Source of the DNA: Pseudoalteromonas arctica | GTDB lineage: Bacteria > Pseudomonadota > Gammaproteobacteria > Enterobacterales > Alteromonadaceae | Length of the DNA stretch: 64,000 nt | Reading direction: 5' to 3' | Assembly (NCBI RefSeq): GCF_012927645.1 | Contig: NZ_JABBMT010000010.1 | Coordinates: 1-64,000 of the forward strand | Shown: in pieces, positions 43,336-53,370 of the stretch | Position numbering within the stretch: the stretch's first letter is position 1 | Layout of the letters: each line of letters starts with the position of its first letter | The notes under the pieces: model-generated | What the model was told of the DNA's origin: nothing | Databases searched by the model: none | The model's input: only the letters and a program-made list of their open reading frames with translations | Translations under genes and position numbers: made by a program

Positions 43336-44640
43336 TTAAGCACCTTGCTGTGGATTCATGATGTCATCAAATGCTTTTTCAACGTCAGTCACATTTGCTT
43401 TAGCTAAAATAGCTTCAACAGCCTGCTCTTCCATTGCTACATTACGCATTTGTTGCATAAGTTGATCATTTGCTTTGTAGTATTCGACCACTTCTGTTGG
43501 ATCTTCGTATGCAGAAGCTACTGTTGCAATTAATGCTTCAACTTTTGAATCATCAACCTTGATCTCGTTCGCTTTAATTACTTCACCTAATAATAGGCCA
43601 GTCTTAACGCGTGTTACTGCTTGCTCATGGAACAATTCAGCTGGAAGCTCAGGCATGTTTTTAGCGTCGCCACCAAAACGTTGTGCAGCTTGTTGACGTA
43701 ATGCATCAATTTCTTGATCTACTAGCGCTTTAGGCACGTCGATTTCGTTGTTAGCTAAAAGACCTTTAATTGCTTGGTCTTTCACGTTCGCTTTAACCGC
43801 TTGGTCAAGTTCACGTGTCATGTTCTTTTTAACTTCTTCTTTAAGAGCATCAACGCCGCCTTCAGTTACACCAAACTTAGTTGCAAATTCTTCGCTAAGT
43901 TCAGGTAGTTCTTGCGCTTCAACTTTTTTCACTGTGATAGTGAATTGAGCTGCTTTGCCTTTAAGGTTTTCAGCATGGTAATCTTCAGGGAAAGTTACGT
44001 CAGAAACAACTTCTTCACCTGCTTTTTTACCTACGATATTATCTTCAAAACCTGGGATCATACGACCTTGACCAAGCTCTAATGGGAAGTCTTCAGCTTT
44101 TCCGCCTTCAAATACTTCACCGTCGATAGTACCGACAAAATCAACCGTTACACGGTCTTTTTCGCCAGCAGCTGTATCTACGTCAGCCCAATCTGCGTGT
44201 TGCTTACGAAGAGTTTCTAGCATGTTAGCTAGATCTTCGTCAGTTACAGTTACAGCAGGTTTTTCAACAGCAATTTTGTCTAAACCTTGAACTTCTACTT
44301 CAGGGTAAACTTCAAATGTTGCAGAAAATTCTAAATCTTTACCTGCTTCAAGTGCTTTAGGTGCAAATGTTGGTGCGCCAGCTGGGTTAATTTTTTCAGC
44401 TACAATAGCTTCATAAAAATTACGCTGCATTACTTCGCCAGCAACTTCCTGACGAACTGCACCACCGTAACGTTTGTTGATTACAGACGTTGGTACTTTA
44501 CCAGGACGGAAACCATCAATACGCTGGGTTTTAGACAGTTGTTGTAAGCGTTTTTTTACTTCGGTCTCAACGTTCTCTGCAGGAACGATGATGGTCAGAC
44601 GGCGCTCAAGGCCTTGAGTCGTCTCAACAGAAACTTGCAT
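43336..44640 (-). CDS. tig: Trigger factor
   Basis: A 434-residue ribosome-associated chaperone. The ribosome-binding tail motif is GFRxGKxP ([13 protein letters not shown]), followed by the FKBP-like isomerase domain near residues 150-245 and the C-terminal chaperone arms. It receives nascent chains at the exit tunnel. The start at 44640 ([15 protein letters not shown]) matches E. coli. It is the first gene of the tig-clpP-clpX run. Confidence 0.97.
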   Translation of the reverse strand: MQVSVETTQGLERRLTIIVPAENVETEVKKRLQQLSKTQRIDGFRPGKVPTSVINKRYGGAVRQEVAGEVMQRNFYEAIVAEKINPAGAPTFAPKALEAGKDLEFSATFEVYPEVEVQGLDKIAVEKPAVTVTDEDLANMLETLRKQHADWADVDTAAGEKDRVTVDFVGTIDGEVFEGGKAEDFPLELGQGRMIPGFEDNIVGKKAGEEVVSDVTFPEDYHAENLKGKAAQFTITVKKVEAQELPELSEEFATKFGVTEGGVDALKEEVKKNMTRELDQAVKANVKDQAIKGLLANNEIDVPKALVDQEIDALRQQAAQRFGGDAKNMPELPAELFHEQAVTRVKTGLLLGEVIKANEIKVDDSKVEALIATVASAYEDPTEVVEYYKANDQLMQQMRNVAMEEQAVEAILAKANVTDVEKAFDDIMNPQQGA

Positions 44641-44973
44641 GATATACCTCAATCTTCAATTTTGGCGACTGTTCGCCTTCCTTACAAACACGGTGATCAC
44701 TATGCGTTTTGGCACGTTTAAAGTCATTTAAGCGACTTATTAACCCCATCTCCACTATAAGATACCAATGCTGCTTTGCCCTTCGGGCACTATGTTAAAC
44801 AATAGACGCGGCATTATAACCTAATATTTATGATAGTCGAGCCTAGGGGGAAATTATTTGGTCAGATCACGGATTATAGAGGGGAATGGGTAAAATGTAG
44901 GCGGTTAAGCTATCAGGAAGAGAATAATGAAACTTTTAGTTAATAAACAATTCATATAGATATTAGATGCTGA
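44641..44973. other. Leader region between tig and the tRNA-derived repeats
   Basis: About 330 bases without a gene. A short GCCC-TTC-GGGC hairpin (44778-44788) lies about 140 bases before the tig start. The tig promoter must be here. No further structure is clear. Confidence 0.4.
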
Positions 44974-45222
44974 GAAAGTGGTCGGCGATGCAAGGGGTGA
45001 ACCTGCGACTGCATGAGATATACCCAAACCAAAAATCACTAAACTTTATAATTAACGAAAGTGGTCGGCGATGCAGGATTTAAACCTGCGACTGCATGAG
45101 ATATACCCAAACCAAAAATCACTAAACTTTATAATTAACGAAAGTGGTCGGCGATGCAGGATTTGAACCTGCGACTGCATGAGATATACCCAAACCAAAA
45201 ATCACTAAACTTTATAATTAAC
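44974..45222 (-). repeat. Three tandem 83-bp units carrying partial tRNA-Pro sequence
   Basis: Units start at 44974, 45057 and 45140 with an exact 83-base period; the next unit position (45223) begins the first complete tRNA-Pro. On the minus strand each unit keeps the 3' end of tRNA-Pro (T-arm plus acceptor 3' strand with CCA) and a GGTTTGGGT segment like the anticodon loop. It lacks the D-arm and 5' acceptor strand. Units 2 and 3 differ at one base in the T-loop region; unit 1 has a damaged T-stem. They lie downstream of the tRNA operon and would be co-transcribed. Confidence 0.8.
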
Positions 45223-45227
45223 GAAAG

Positions 45228-45304
45228 TGGTCGGCGATGCAGGATTTGAACCTGCGACCCCTTGGACCCAAACCAAGTGCGCTACCAAACTGCGCTAATC
45301 GCCG
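45228..45304 (-). tRNA. tRNA-Pro (TGG)
   Basis: A 77-base tRNA with CCA encoded; the minus strand starts CGGCGATTAGCGCAG, the anticodon loop TTTGGGT gives TGG, and the T-arm is GGTTCAAATCC. Last complete tRNA of the operon. Confidence 0.93.
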
Positions 45305-45373
45305 ATATTGAGGTGATAAACTTCATTTTAATGAACACTCAAACTTTGTATTTGAGACCACTTTTTGAGAAAG

Positions 45374-45450
45374 TGGTCGGCGATGCAGGATTTGAACCTG
45401 CGACCCCTTGGACCCAAACCAAGTGCGCTACCAAACTGCGCTAATCGCCG
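45374..45450 (-). tRNA. tRNA-Pro (TGG)
   Basis: Identical 77-base copy of the tRNA-Pro at 45228-45304, with 69 bases between them. Confidence 0.93.
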
Positions 45451-45467
45451 ATATTCTTTTTTGTAAA

Positions 45468-45544
45468 TGGGGTGACTGATGGGGCTCGAACCCACGACAA
45501 CCGGAATCACAATCCGGGGCTCTACCAACTGAGCTACAACCACC
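45468..45544 (-). tRNA. tRNA-His (GTG)
   Basis: A 77-base tRNA including the extra 5' G typical of tRNA-His; the minus strand reads GGTGGTTGTAGCTCAG, the anticodon loop TTGTGAT gives GTG, and the 3' end is CACCCCA. Confidence 0.95.
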
Positions 45545-45566
45545 GCTATATTTACATGTTTTCAAA

Positions 45567-45643
<77 letters not shown>

Positions 45644-45688
45644 ATCGAAAACTTCATAGTTTACCAATAAGCCAATCTATTATAAATA

Positions 45689-45768
45689 GAAAGCGGTCTG
45701 CTTTCAGTATTCAACCTATGACTGCATGGGATATACCCAAACTAATTATCATAACTTTTTATAATTAA
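45689..45768 (-). repeat. Diverged fourth copy of the tRNA-Pro-derived unit
   Basis: Aligns with the 83-bp units (shared GACTGCATG, GATATACCCAAAC and TTATAATTAA segments) but the T-arm part is badly mutated. It sits between tRNA-Arg and the first tRNA-Pro of the operon. Confidence 0.6.
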
Positions 45769-45773
45769 GAAAG

Positions 45774-45850
45774 TGGTCGGCGATGCAGGATTTGAACCTG
45801 CGACCCCTTGGACCCAAACCAAGTGCGCTACCAAACTGCGCTAATCGCCG
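45774..45850 (-). tRNA. tRNA-Pro (TGG)
   Basis: Identical to the two other tRNA-Pro genes here. It is the promoter-proximal tRNA of the minus-strand operon Pro-Arg-His-Pro-Pro. Confidence 0.93.
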
Positions 45851-45894
45851 ATGCTTACTATTATTAACAAGTGACCTCGCTAACAACGGGGTGC

Positions 45895-45923
45895 ATAATA
45901 GTGATTTGACCGTGTCAGGTCAA
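45895..45923 (-). promoter_or_regulatory. Sigma-70 promoter of the tRNA operon
   Basis: Minus strand: TTGACC (-35, complement at 45918-45923), a 17-base spacer, then TATTAT (-10, complement at 45895-45900), followed by a GC-rich discriminator GCACCCCG. The latter is typical of stable-RNA promoters under stringent control. It lies 45 bases upstream of the first tRNA-Pro. Confidence 0.7.
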
Positions 45924-46030
45924 ACCTTTTTTTAAGAAAATAAATCAATCGGTCATTTTTAGTTCATAATGGTTAAATATTGTGAGGTTCAGTTAAAATT
46001 CCAACTGTTTTATATAATTAGCGGGTATAT

Positions 46031-46064
46031 CAGAAAAGCAACTTGGCGCATTAGCGCTTTTCTG
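46031..46064. repeat. Hairpin in the folD leader
   Basis: CAGAAAAGC and GCTTTTCTG pair across about 16 bases. It lies between the tRNA promoter and folD; no T run follows. The rest of 45924-46198 shows nothing else clear. Confidence 0.3.
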
Positions 46065-46198
46065 CGAAAATAGTAAGCATACTAAAAACGAGTAATAGAG
46101 AACGCGTTCTTTATTAGCATTATATTACCCCAATTTCTGTATGCATGCGTTTTTAAAGTATCGGTATTAAGTTAACTAACCCCAATTAAAGGTCACCC

Positions 46199-47053
46199 AT
46201 GACGGCAAACATCATCGATGGTAAGGCAATAGCTAAACAAGTACGCAGTGCAGTAGCACAAAGAGTAAGTGAGCGTGTAGCAAACGGTTTGCGCGCACCT
46301 GGACTTGCAGTTGTACTTGTAGGGCAAGATCCTGCAAGCCAAGTTTATGTAGGTTCAAAACGTAAAGCCTGTGAAGAAGTTGGCTTTATTTCTAAATCAT
46401 TTGATTTACCAGCAGATACAAACGAGCAAGCATTATTAGATTTAATTGATGAGCTCAACAACGATACACAAGTTGATGGTATTTTAGTACAACTTCCTCT
46501 TCCTGCTGGTCTTGATGTTGAAAGAATCCTTGAGCATATCACTCCACTCAAGGATGTTGACGGCTTTCATCCTTATAACATTGGCCGTTTAGCACAGCGT
46601 ATGCCAGCCCTTCGACCTTGTACGCCAAAAGGTATTATTACACTACTTGATTCGACCGGTGTTAAGTACAAAGGTATGCACGCGGTTGTCGTTGGCGCTT
46701 CTAATATTGTTGGGCGACCTATGGCATTAGAACTATTATTAGCTGGTTGTACTACAACTGTATGTCATAAATTTACGCAAGATTTAGAAACTCATGTACG
46801 CCGTGCTGATCTGTTAGTTGTGGCCGTTGGTAAACCTGAGTTTATTCCTGGAGATTGGGTTAAAGAAGGTGCAATTGTGATCGATGTAGGCATTAATCGT
46901 TTAGATAGCGGCAAATTAGTCGGTGATGTACAGTATGATATCGCTGAACAAAAAGCACATTTCATCACGCCAGTACCTGGCGGCGTAGGTCCAATGACAG
47001 TCGCAAGCTTGATTGAAAACACCCTTGAAGCCTGTGAAAAATATCACAGCTAA
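46199..47053 (+). CDS. folD: Methylenetetrahydrofolate dehydrogenase / cyclohydrolase
   Basis: A 284-residue bifunctional folate enzyme. Catalytic Lys in [18 protein letters not shown] in the substrate site, and the NADP-binding [10 protein letters not shown] loop plus [10 protein letters not shown] are all present. It interconverts methylene-, methenyl- and formyl-tetrahydrofolate for purine synthesis. Single gene with its own terminator, beside the tRNA operon. Confidence 0.97.
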   Translation: MTANIIDGKAIAKQVRSAVAQRVSERVANGLRAPGLAVVLVGQDPASQVYVGSKRKACEEVGFISKSFDLPADTNEQALLDLIDELNNDTQVDGILVQLPLPAGLDVERILEHITPLKDVDGFHPYNIGRLAQRMPALRPCTPKGIITLLDSTGVKYKGMHAVVVGASNIVGRPMALELLLAGCTTTVCHKFTQDLETHVRRADLLVVAVGKPEFIPGDWVKEGAIVIDVGINRLDSGKLVGDVQYDIAEQKAHFITPVPGGVGPMTVASLIENTLEACEKYHS

Positions 47054-47082
47054 GAGACTATCAATTTTTGATTTTATTTATG

Positions 47083-47116
47083 TAAAAAAGGGTTGCTGTT
47101 TAGCAACCTTTTTTTG
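47083..47116. terminator. Bidirectional terminator between folD and the EamA gene
   Basis: AAAAAAGGGTTGCT and AGCAACCTTTTTTT flank GTTT. It serves both convergent genes. Confidence 0.85.
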
Positions 47117-47125
47117 TTAACTAAG

Positions 47126-48016
47126 TTACGTCAATTTAGCTGTTCGCCATCGCTGTGTTAGCTTTAACAATTGCGGTAGCACAGAGAAGAAAATCATTAA
47201 TGTCATGAACATGTATTGCCACAATTGATATTGCTCGCCCAATAACAGCACAGCACAAATAATACCTGCGATTGGATTTGCTATAGTGCCGAATGTAAAT
47301 TCAACCACCGTCATTCTCCCAAGCAACCAAACATAGAGCGCATAGGCAATCGCCGTATTGGGCACCACTAACCAAAAGAGTACAAACCATTGGCTTGCAG
47401 TAAATGTACTGCCTAAAGCATGGTAGGCATCTGGTGCAATAAAATAACCTTGAGTCGCTGCAGCCGCAGTCAAAATCGCCCCGCCAATGATCAATTGCCA
47501 AGTCAGCACAGTCCACCAATGGATATGTATAGTGATTTTTTTCACTAATGTACTGCCCACTACAATTGTCAATAAAGCTCCGAGTAAAGCTGCCACACCG
47601 AGGAAGTTTAGTACGACATATTGGGGATCAAATAAACACCAAGCCAGTATCACTAATACCGCTGCACAAAGTGATTGTATTAATGCGGGGCGTTGCCCTT
47701 TAATTAACCACGCATATACAAGTGCAACTACAGGAACAGATACCATACCCACTCCCGCTATTGCAGCAGGTAAGTTAACCGCCATCACAAAAATAAAGCT
47801 AAAGAACAGCGCAATATTTACTGACGCTAATACCATGAGGCCGCGCCATTGATTGCGCTTTGGCCAAGATGGTTTGATAAACCATAATAATATACCGGCT
47901 GGTAGTGCGCGGATCGCACCAAGTAAAATCGGCGGCCAATCAGGGGTGGCATATTTAGTGACCGCATAGGTGGTGCCCCATAAAAAAGCAGGGATCATGG
48001 CAAGAAAAATATTCAT
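47126..48016 (-). CDS. EamA/DMT-family transporter
   Basis: A 296-residue inner-membrane protein with about ten hydrophobic helices in two EamA repeats (FLWGTTYAVTKYATPDWPP at the start of the first; the second from about residue 145). The family exports metabolites such as amino acids or other small molecules; the substrate cannot be told. It lies between folD and cysS and is convergent with folD. Confidence 0.85.
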   Translation of the reverse strand: MNIFLAMIPAFLWGTTYAVTKYATPDWPPILLGAIRALPAGILLWFIKPSWPKRNQWRGLMVLASVNIALFFSFIFVMAVNLPAAIAGVGMVSVPVVALVYAWLIKGQRPALIQSLCAAVLVILAWCLFDPQYVVLNFLGVAALLGALLTIVVGSTLVKKITIHIHWWTVLTWQLIIGGAILTAAAATQGYFIAPDAYHALGSTFTASQWFVLFWLVVPNTAIAYALYVWLLGRMTVVEFTFGTIANPIAGIICAVLLLGEQYQLWQYMFMTLMIFFSVLPQLLKLTQRWRTAKLT

Positions 48017-48092
48017 TTCATTCCTTTCAAAATAACTAAGAACCGCAAAGGTAAAACCTAAAGTTAAGTTGAGGTCAAGCTAGAAAAAATAA

Positions 48093-48118
48093 AAAGGCTG
48101 CCAAATAGGCAACCCTTT
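48093..48118 (-). terminator. Terminator of cysS
   Basis: AAAGGCTGCC and GGCAACCCTTT nearly pair across AAATA; on the minus strand a long T-rich tail follows. About 80 bases past the cysS stop. Confidence 0.65.
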
Positions 48119-48196
48119 ATAATAACTTACTAATATAATACTGACTAAAAAACGACTTGTTCAGTAATACCTATTTGACTAGCGCTAGTTAGGTAA

Positions 48197-49576
48197 TTAC
48201 GCTTTACGCCATGTAGTTTTACCTGCAGAGTCTTCCAGTATCACCCCAAGCGCATTTAAAGCATCACGCGCTTCATCAGCCGCAGCCCAATCTTTACTTG
48301 CTCGCGCTTCATTACGCTTAACTATTAACGCTTCTATTTGGGCAACTTCGTCATCTGCTTGGGCACCTTGTAAAAATGCCTCAGGTGCTTGTTGTGCAAT
48401 TCCTAATACTTCACCAAGGCTGCGCAGTACAAATGCTAATTTACTTGCTTGCGCTGCATCAGTGTCTTTTAAGCGATTCAGCTCTTTAGCTAATTCAAAC
48501 AACACTGGTAAAGCTTCAGGTGTATTAAAGTCGTCATTCATGGCTTTTCTAAATTTAGCAACAAACTCATTGCCTTCTAAATCGCACTCTACAGGTTCTA
48601 CATCACGAAGCGCTGTATAAATACGTTCAAGTGATGAACGCGCTTGGTCTAAATTCTCTTGCGAATAATTTAGTTGGCTGCGGTAATGGCCTGAAATTAA
48701 AAAGTAACGAACAGATTCCGTGTCATATTCTTTAAGTACATCGCGCACAGTAAAAAAGTTATCTAATGATTTAGACATTTTTTCTTTGTTTACCTGCACC
48801 ATACCCGTATGGATCCAGGTATTTACGTACTCACCATTATTTGCACAGCACGATTGCGCTATTTCATTTTCATGATGCGGAAACTGTAAATCAGAGCCAC
48901 CGCCATGAATATCAAAATGCTCACCAAGGTGCTTTGAACTCATTGCCGAACATTCGATATGCCAACCCGGACGCCCTTCACCCCACGGTGATGACCATGA
49001 TGGCTCACCTGCTTTAGTTTTTTTCCATAACACAAAATCAAGTGGATCGTCTTTATCTTGTGCTACTTCAACGCGAGAGCCTGATTGCAACATCGTTAAA
49101 TCTTGCTGAGAAAGTGCACCGTATTGCTCAAACGTTGATACATCAAACAAAACATCGCCGTCGGCTGCAACATAGGCATGGCCTTTTTCAATCAAGCGCT
49201 TAACCATAACGATAATTTCATCTATATGGCTTGTAACTGTTGGTTCAATATCTGGGCGTAGCATGTTAAGGCTATCAAAATCTTCATGCATTGCTTTAGT
49301 CATACGAACAGTTAAGTCATTTATTGACTCACCATTTTCGTTCGCCCGTTTAATTATTTTATCGTCGATATCTGTAATGTTACGCACATATTTTAAATCG
49401 TAACCAATATGACGTAAGTAGCGCACAATAACGTCAAAACCTACAAAAGTACGAGCGTGACCAATATGGCAGTAATCATAAATGGTGATACCACACACAT
49501 ACATGTCGACCTTGCCATCGACCATAGGGTTAAATTGCTCTTTTTGACGCGTGAGTGTGTTGTATATATTTACCAT
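48197..49576 (-). CDS. cysS: Cysteinyl-tRNA synthetase
   Basis: A 459-residue class I synthetase. HIGH motif is CHIGHA near residue 37, the zinc site uses CGITIYDYC, and KMSKS appears as [10 protein letters not shown] near residue 268; FCxxH-type zinc ligands lie in HIECSA. It charges tRNA-Cys. Divergent from ppiB, the same neighbour as in E. coli. Confidence 0.97.
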   Translation of the reverse strand: MVNIYNTLTRQKEQFNPMVDGKVDMYVCGITIYDYCHIGHARTFVGFDVIVRYLRHIGYDLKYVRNITDIDDKIIKRANENGESINDLTVRMTKAMHEDFDSLNMLRPDIEPTVTSHIDEIIVMVKRLIEKGHAYVAADGDVLFDVSTFEQYGALSQQDLTMLQSGSRVEVAQDKDDPLDFVLWKKTKAGEPSWSSPWGEGRPGWHIECSAMSSKHLGEHFDIHGGGSDLQFPHHENEIAQSCCANNGEYVNTWIHTGMVQVNKEKMSKSLDNFFTVRDVLKEYDTESVRYFLISGHYRSQLNYSQENLDQARSSLERIYTALRDVEPVECDLEGNEFVAKFRKAMNDDFNTPEALPVLFELAKELNRLKDTDAAQASKLAFVLRSLGEVLGIAQQAPEAFLQGAQADDEVAQIEALIVKRNEARASKDWAAADEARDALNALGVILEDSAGKTTWRKA

Positions 49577-49725
49577 TTATTTTAAGTCCTTGACTATTTA
49601 CTGAATCGCTATGTTAACACTTGAAAAGCCCCTGCTCTAGCGCTTTATCAATTGAATAAGCACTTTGTTAATCTTAGCTAACTAAGATAAAATAGCGCTA
49701 AATAAATCAGCTAATAGGAAACCAC

Positions 49726-50217
49726 ATGGTTGTTCTACACACAAATTTTGGTGATATCACCATTAACATGCACAAAGAAGATGCGCCAAACACAGTTAAA
49801 AACTTTTTACAGTATGCTAACGCAGGCTTTTACGACGGCACTATTTTTCACCGTGTGATTGATGGTTTCATGGTACAAGGCGGTGGTTTTGAGCCTGGTA
49901 TGACACAAAAAGAAGTGCATGATCCTATTCAAAATGAAGCAAACAATGGCCTTTCTAATAAGATTGGTACGCTTGCTATGGCACGTACTCCTGATCCACA
50001 TTCAGCAACAGCCCAGTTTTTCATTAACGTGAACGACAATGACTTCTTAAACTTCAGCAGTGAAACATCTCAAGGCTGGGGTTACTGTGTATTTGCTGAA
50101 GTTGTTGAAGGCATGGACGTAGTAGAAAAAATTAAAGCCGTTGCTACAGGTAGCACAGGCTTTCATCAAGACGTACCTCTTGATGACGTTATCATCACAA
50201 GTGTAACTGTAAACTAA
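49726..50217 (+). CDS. ppiB: Cytoplasmic cyclophilin-type peptidyl-prolyl isomerase
   Basis: A 163-residue cyclophilin with the active-site [15 protein letters not shown] and [19 protein letters not shown] segments. No signal peptide, so it is the cytoplasmic PpiB type. Start ATG after TAGGAAAC. It is followed by lpxH in the same direction, again as in E. coli, with a hairpin between. Confidence 0.95.
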   Translation: MVVLHTNFGDITINMHKEDAPNTVKNFLQYANAGFYDGTIFHRVIDGFMVQGGGFEPGMTQKEVHDPIQNEANNGLSNKIGTLAMARTPDPHSATAQFFINVNDNDFLNFSSETSQGWGYCVFAEVVEGMDVVEKIKAVATGSTGFHQDVPLDDVIITSVTVN

Positions 50218-50248
50218 TAGTACGCTTAACCACGTAACGTGGCGTTTT

Positions 50249-50293
50249 AGCGGGTATTTATGCTATGCATATATGCCCGCTTTATTTATTTTT
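50249..50293 (+). terminator. Hairpin between ppiB and lpxH
   Basis: AGCGGGTAT and ATGCCCGCT pair with one wobble, followed by a T-rich run (TTTATTTATTTTT). Possible partial terminator. Confidence 0.55.
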
Positions 50294-50306
50294 AAAAGAC
50301 TTACCT

Positions 50307-51050
50307 ATGACTCGCCAAACCTACTTTATTGCCGACCTCCATTTAAGTGAAAATCGCCCAGATATCAGTGCCGCTTTTTATCAGTTTTTAGACACGCATA
50401 TTATTAATAAGGATGTAGACGCGCTATATATACTCGGTGACTTTTTTGAAGTATGGGTGGGTGATGACTATGTAACTGCACTCTCAACTGAAGTTGCAAA
50501 GCATTTAAAAGTAGTGAGTGATAACGGCACCCCAGTATATTTTGTACATGGCAATCGTGATTTCATTATGCGCGATAAATACGCCAAACAAGCAGGAATG
50601 ACTTTATTACCTGAACAGCTGGTAATTGACTTATATGGCACTCCCACCGTCATTTTGCATGGCGATGAAATGTGCACACAGGATATTGCATATCAAAAGT
50701 TTCGTAAAAAAGGCCGCAGTTGGTGGTGGCCAAGATTAATGCTTGCTATGCCATTGTGGTATCGTCGCAAAGTTGCGCAAAATGCCAGAGAAAAATCAAA
50801 GCAAAATCAAACCGGTAAAGCGCTTGAAATATTAGACGTTACTGAACAAGCGGTACTAGCAACATTTGCAAAACACCAAGTAAAACATATGATCCATGGC
50901 CATACCCATCGTCCTAATGTGCATCATTATGAAGTAGATAAGCAAACACTCACTCGCACAGTGTTGGGGGATTGGTATACTCAAGGCTCTTATTTAGTCG
51001 TTACCGCACAGACACAAAAATTAGTAAGTGAGCCATTCGAACAAATATAA
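50307..51050 (+). CDS. lpxH: UDP-2,3-diacylglucosamine hydrolase
   Basis: A 247-residue calcineurin-like metallophosphatase with the LpxH metal-binding motifs DLHLSENRP, GDFFEVWVGDD, GNRDF, HGDEMCTQD and HGHTHRP. It cleaves UDP-diacylglucosamine to lipid X in lipid A synthesis at the inner membrane. The start at 50307 (MTRQTYFIADLHL) is the family start; the ATG at 50265 is inside the ppiB hairpin. Confidence 0.95.
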   Translation: MTRQTYFIADLHLSENRPDISAAFYQFLDTHIINKDVDALYILGDFFEVWVGDDYVTALSTEVAKHLKVVSDNGTPVYFVHGNRDFIMRDKYAKQAGMTLLPEQLVIDLYGTPTVILHGDEMCTQDIAYQKFRKKGRSWWWPRLMLAMPLWYRRKVAQNAREKSKQNQTGKALEILDVTEQAVLATFAKHQVKHMIHGHTHRPNVHHYEVDKQTLTRTVLGDWYTQGSYLVVTAQTQKLVSEPFEQI

Positions 51051-51098
51051 AAAGTTGTCTACGCTTACGATATTGTTCGTTTTCTAGTAACAGTCGTA

Positions 51099-51393
51099 AT
51101 GCTTAAGTTATTTTTCATACTTATTTGTTTACTTTACGCAAGCCATACCGCTTGGCCGCGTTGATTTATCGCAGGCACCAAAAAGTCGTGAGTACTGGTT
51201 AAACAATCATCCACAGTTGCAAACAAGACAGTCAATCCAATATAAATAATGGTGAGGCTGCACAAGCTCTTCTACGCCATGGCTTTTCAAAGGCTAAGAC
51301 TGAGCATAAAAACACTTTTGATGATAAAGCTGCAGCAAAAATGTTGCTGTTGGTTAAGCGCTTTTATTTACCGGCGTACCACTGTGAAACTTA
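51099..51393 (+). pseudogene. Possible small secreted protein, frameshifted
   Basis: An ATG at 51099 opens a signal-peptide-like MLKLFFILICLLYASHTAWP and stops at a TGA (51162-51164). The next frame then continues naturally (VDLSQAPKSREYWLNNHPQL) to a TAA at 51247, and a third frame follows (NNGEAAQALLRHGFSKAKTE...MLLLVKRFYLPAYHCET) to a stop near 51393. Two one-base shifts would restore a protein of about 98 residues. It overlaps the 3' end of miaE on the opposite strand. No family recognised. Assembly errors are an alternative to decay. Confidence 0.4.
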
Positions 51394-52121
51394 AAATCAT
51401 TATCCAAAGATGTAATTAGCTGCGCCTCAATTTCGCCAAACTCTTTAACCCGTTCGGTGATATCAAAACCAGCAATTTCTTGGGCAAGAGTTAAATAATC
51501 TTGGTAATGGCGTGCCTCTGAGCGCAATAACGAAATATAAAAATCACCTAAACGCTTATCAACATGTGGGGCAAGCGCGGCAAAACGTTCGCACGAACGA
51601 GCTTCTATGTAAGCACCCACTATAAGCTTGTCAACCAGCGCATCTGGCTCAAAGGTTTTTACATGTCGTAGCATACCCTTAGCATAGCGACACGGCGTAA
51701 TACTTTGATACTCAACTGCGTATTCATCCATGATCTCTAATACTTGATAAAAGTGGTGCAGCTCTTCTTTGATCAACATCACCATTTTATCAACCAAGTC
51801 TTGCCCGTAAGTAGAATCTGATTTAGGGATCATTGATTTAGTCAGTTTGTTTTTAACCGCAAGATCACGCCAGTTCCCCTCACGTTTGTAAATCAGCGTT
51901 TCAAAAGGCTTTAGCCACTCAAGTAAGGCATCACTGCTTTCTTTGTCCACGACATACTTACGGATTAAAAACATCGCAGATTGCGCCGCTTTTAGCTCAC
52001 AAATTAAATGATCAATTAATATGATGGGTAAATTTTCTTTTTTGGTCGCCTGTTCAACCCACTCATCGGGAGTTTCACACATTAAAAATGAGTGAATTGG
52101 CGCCAATAATTCTGTGTACAT
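51354..52121 (-). CDS. miaE: tRNA-(ms2io6A) hydroxylase
   Basis: A 255-residue ferritin-like di-iron enzyme. Iron ligands are spread over the four helices: Glu in LICELKAAQSA, ExxH in KEELHHF, Glu in YIEARSCERF, and ExxH in SEARHYQDY. It hydroxylates the isopentenyl group of 2-methylthio-N6-isopentenyladenosine-37 in tRNAs using oxygen. Stand-alone gene. Confidence 0.93.
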   Translation of the reverse strand: MYTELLAPIHSFLMCETPDEWVEQATKKENLPIILIDHLICELKAAQSAMFLIRKYVVDKESSDALLEWLKPFETLIYKREGNWRDLAVKNKLTKSMIPKSDSTYGQDLVDKMVMLIKEELHHFYQVLEIMDEYAVEYQSITPCRYAKGMLRHVKTFEPDALVDKLIVGAYIEARSCERFAALAPHVDKRLGDFYISLLRSEARHYQDYLTLAQEIAGFDITERVKEFGEIEAQLITSLDNDFKFHSGTPVNKSA

Positions 52122-52565
52122 TGTGTTAAGTTCAACCTATTTAAGCATGGCGATAATTTTAACACGAAAATGTACTGGTGTTTAATATATCAAGCACAAC
52201 CGCTAAACAGATTTAAGGCTCTCTAGAAGCTTTAATTAAATTTGAAATTCTTTTGTTAATCTGAACTTAGTCATCGTATAAAAACACTTTAAAGAAGCTT
52301 GCTTTAAAAATGGAAAGTTCGAACTTATCTTTTGGATGTAATTTAGAGACAAAAAGTAAAAAACATGGTAACTTTTTAAGGCTGATAACAATCAGTTTTA
52401 ATGATAGAGGTTTGATTTTTATAAGTTTTCAAACACAATGAAGTTGTTTGAGTTAAAGCTAAAAGTTCTAACCTATATATTGGTAACTTCTTCAGTTTGT
52501 CATTACTTCAATATATTCAAGTTTATATCGCTTTTAAAATAATTTTCATAAAGGAATAGTTAGTA
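52122..52565. other. AT-rich stretch with no clear gene
   Basis: About 440 bases upstream of the frameshifted gene at 52566. A 43-codon open frame (52310-52441) has no protein-like features. GTTTTCAAACACAATGAAGT and TTGTTTGAGTTAAAGC contain small inverted repeats. Nothing firm is recognised. Confidence 0.4.
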
Positions 52566-53275
52566 GTGAAATTTTCAAAGTTTTGCCATTTTAAGAAACT
52601 ATGAAGGGCATAAATTTAGTGTCACGTTAATTGATAGCGATGGTAAAAAGGTTGCTGGCGGGTACAGCGTTGCTGTATCTACCTCTACCTAATTTCTTTA
52701 ATAAAGCCACTACTTTTACAAAAACTGATAATGGGAATATCTCTGAGCAAAAAAATACTAAAGAGACAGGTGTAAAACTCAGTGTAAATATTGAGGCACC
52801 ACCTAAAAAAACGATAGAAAAACAAGAGCAACTCTCTAATTTATCGTTAATTGAAGGCAGTGCTTACGCTACACTCTTTAAAAATGATGAATTTGATTTT
52901 ACTAACATGAGTACCAATGAACTACATTACATTGTTAAAACTGCTAACGATATGGATCGTGAATACACACAAAAATTCGGCAGTGAAGAACCAGTAAGAC
53001 GAGATCAAGCTGGTAATCCGATCATATCTAGAAAAAGAGAAGAAATGCTTAATTTAGAGTCGAAACTTAATATTCTTTCTTTTGGCGGAGGTAATGTAGA
53101 TCCTGATGAAAAAATCAACATAAAAGAGTACTTAACAACGAGCTCAAAACAATCAGATAACGAAGCTAAAAACTACCCAGAGCGCAGCACATATCAAGTA
53201 AGAGCATCTTATATGAAGGAAATAATTAAAAAAGTGCCAACACTTAATAATACACTACACATTGCGGCTTCTTGA
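52566..53275 (+). pseudogene. Unknown gene with probable frameshifts near its 5' end
   Basis: A GTG at 52566, preceded by AAGGA, opens MKFSKFCHFKKL and stops. The next frame reads NYEGHKFSVTLIDSDGKKVA and GGYSVAVSTST, a clearly protein-like stretch, to a TAA at about 52690. The third frame carries the long remainder from FNKATTFTKTDNGN to IAAS at 53275. The third frame could begin by itself at the ATG at 52640 (or TTG 52631), giving about 211 residues with a poor hydrophobic N-terminus that is just the shifted reading of the previous stretch. I see no known family; the C-terminal 150 residues are polar and helical. Either a decayed gene or an uncorrected sequence error. Confidence 0.5.
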
Positions 53276-53370
53276 CAAGCGCCTATTACTGAACCATAAA
53301 TAAATAGACTGTATAAAAAACAAACCAACTATAACCAAACAGTAATTTATCCTTTTATGGAGAGCACGCA

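Noticed and set aside
44974..45222. Regularly spaced repeat that might be a CRISPR array
   Set aside because: The 83-base units are contiguous with no unique spacers, are tRNA-Pro-derived, and no cas genes are near.
52310..52441. 43-codon frame upstream of the frameshifted gene
   Set aside because: No ribosome-binding site, no domain pattern; likely chance in AT-rich DNA.
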